Notes under the pieces: model-generated
The model's input: only the letters and a program-made list of their open reading frames with translations
The model's database searches: none
Told to the model about the DNA's origin: nothing
Assembly (NCBI GenBank): GCA_947371645.1
Contig: CANBQJ010000074.1
Location: forward strand, 1 to 15,464
Direction of reading: 5' to 3'
Length of the DNA stretch: 15,464 nt
Source of the DNA: Burkholderiales bacterium
GTDB taxonomy: Bacteria > Pseudomonadota > Gammaproteobacteria > Burkholderiales > Burkholderiaceae
Program-made: the position numbers and the translations under genes
Shown here: in pieces, positions 14,511-15,464 of the stretch
Layout: the number at the start of each line of letters is the position of its first letter
How positions within the stretch are numbered: position 1 is the stretch's first letter

Positions 14511-14783
14511 TCAGGCGGCAGGCGGCACAAAGCCTTGCACCTGCTCGGCGCCACCACCAAAAAAGAACTGCTCCATCTGGCGTGCCAGGTACTGGCGGGC
14601 CTTGGCGTCGGCCAGGTTCAGGCGGTTTTCGTTGACCAGCATGGTCTGGTGCTTCATCCACAAAGCCCAGGCCTCTTTCCCGATCTCGTTGTAGATGCGC
14701 TTGCCCAGTTCGCCGGGGTAAGGGGCAAAGTCCAGGCCTTCGCCTTCCTTGTTGAGGTGCTTGCAGAAAATGGTGCGTGCCAT
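14511..14783 (-). CDS. yggX: Probable Fe(2+)-trafficking / oxidative damage protection protein YggX
   Basis: Complete 90-residue small cytosolic protein, the normal length of the family. It begins [19 protein letters not shown] with the conserved Cys7, continues [19 protein letters not shown] and [20 protein letters not shown], and ends in the typical FFFGGG tail region. YggX proteins take part in iron handling and protect iron-sulfur enzymes against oxidative damage. In this window it lies 34 nt downstream of argA on the same strand, so co-transcription is likely. A nested hairpin follows immediately. The identification is firm because nearly every conserved segment is visible; the exact role in this organism is inferred from the family. 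Confidence 0.95.
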   Translation of the reverse strand: MARTIFCKHLNKEGEGLDFAPYPGELGKRIYNEIGKEAWALWMKHQTMLVNENRLNLADAKARQYLARQMEQFFFGGGAEQVQGFVPPAA

Positions 14784-14817
14784 GGTGAAAATCGTCCAGA
14801 AAATCAGTGATGAAAGT

Positions 14818-15464
14818 TCACTTGAGGTGCTTGATCAGCACCTGTGAGCGGCGGTCCCACTTGTAGCTGCGCTTGCGGGCTTCGGGCAGCCAGGTTGGGT
14901 CCACCGGTGCAAAGCCCCGCTTGTTGAACCAGTGCATGGTACGGGTTGTCAGCACAAACAGTGTCGACAGGCCCATTGCCCGAGCGCGTTGCTCAATGCG
15001 CTTGAGGATGCGTTCGCCGTCGCCCTGGCCCTGCACGCTGGGTGAAATGGTCAGTGCGGCCATCTCGGCGGTGCCGGCTTCGGGGAAGGGGTAGAGCGCG
15101 GCGCAGCCAAAAATCACGCCGTCGTGCTCGATCACGGTGTACTGGGTGACGTCGCGCTCGATCTCGGTGCGGCTGCGCTTGACCAGGGTGCCGTCTTGTT
15201 CAAAAGGCTCGATGAGCTGCAGGATGCCGCCGACGTCGTCCGGGGTGGCTTCGCGCAGGCTTTCCAGCTTTTCGTCGACGATCATGGTGCCCACGCCGTC
15301 GTGGGTGAACACCTCCATCAGCAGGGCGCCATCGACCATGTAGGGCAGGATGTGCACCCGCTCGACGCCGCCTTCGCTGGCCTTGACGGCGTGCTGCAGG
15401 TAAAAGCCGGTGTCGGTGGGCTGCAGCGGGTTGGGCAGGGCGGCCAGCAGGCGCTTGGCATCCA
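14818..15464 (-). CDS. argA: Amino-acid N-acetyltransferase (N-acetylglutamate synthase), C-terminal part
   Basis: First enzyme of arginine synthesis: acetyl-CoA plus L-glutamate gives N-acetylglutamate. The gene enters from the right edge, so its start and most of the N-terminal amino-acid-kinase-like domain are missing; about 214 residues are visible. The first visible stretch, with [20 protein letters not shown] and [20 protein letters not shown], is the end of the kinase-like domain. The GNAT acetyltransferase domain follows ([20 protein letters not shown] onward), with acetyl-CoA-binding [18 protein letters not shown] and the C-terminal MHWFNKRGF. The two-domain order is the classical ArgA form rather than a short GNAT-only enzyme. 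It precedes yggX by 34 nt. The domain and the ArgA assignment are firm. Confidence 0.93.
   Translation of the reverse strand, partial: DAKRLLAALPNPLQPTDTGFYLQHAVKASEGGVERVHILPYMVDGALLMEVFTHDGVGTMIVDEKLESLREATPDDVGGILQLIEPFEQDGTLVKRSRTEIERDVTQYTVIEHDGVIFGCAALYPFPEAGTAEMAALTISPSVQGQGDGERILKRIEQRARAMGLSTLFVLTTRTMHWFNKRGFAPVDPTWLPEARKRSYKWDRRSQVLIKHLK

Overview
The window is GC-rich, tightly packed chromosomal DNA. Protein similarity, the argA-yggX pair and strong third-position GC suggest a betaproteobacterium of the order Burkholderiales (inference from memory of the families; no search was run). There is no sign of a phage, insertion sequence, CRISPR array, tRNA or rRNA. Eleven protein genes are recognised, two of them cut by the window edges.

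Left (1-2325): a fatty-acid desaturation divergon. A desaturase (desB-like, cut at the left edge) and its ferredoxin-reductase partner (desC-like) run leftwards. A FabR/DesT-type TetR regulator runs rightwards. A 26-bp near-perfect palindrome in their shared control region overlaps a good sigma70 promoter for the desCB side, so the regulator probably represses there. A DUF481 outer-membrane beta-barrel gene (minus strand) follows, convergent with the regulator.

Centre (3265-13373): the most interesting region. Five plus-strand genes in three transcription units encode a transglutaminase-DUF2126 amidoligase (1170 aa), a circularly permuted ATP-grasp/alpha-E fusion (861 aa), a transglutaminase (347 aa, ATGA overlap with the fusion), a free-standing circularly permuted ATP-grasp protein (477 aa) and a free-standing alpha-E protein (318 aa). 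This is the ATP-grasp/GS-like amidoligase plus transglutaminase system predicted from comparative genomics to make and break peptide or isopeptide bonds on an unknown product. All three units have, at the right place, a -24/-12 element with sigma54 spacing (3199-3214, 6957-6972, 10792-10807). Two also have NtrC-like GGTGC/GCACC dyads 110-135 bp upstream of the predicted start. Together this suggests coordinated, possibly nitrogen-starvation, control of the whole pathway. No peptide substrate gene or Anbu-type protease is visible here.

Right (13399-15464): minus-strand housekeeping genes. These are a NodB-type polysaccharide deacetylase, then an argA-yggX pair (N-acetylglutamate synthase, cut at the right edge, and a small iron-trafficking/oxidative-protection protein), ending in a nested hairpin directly after the yggX stop.
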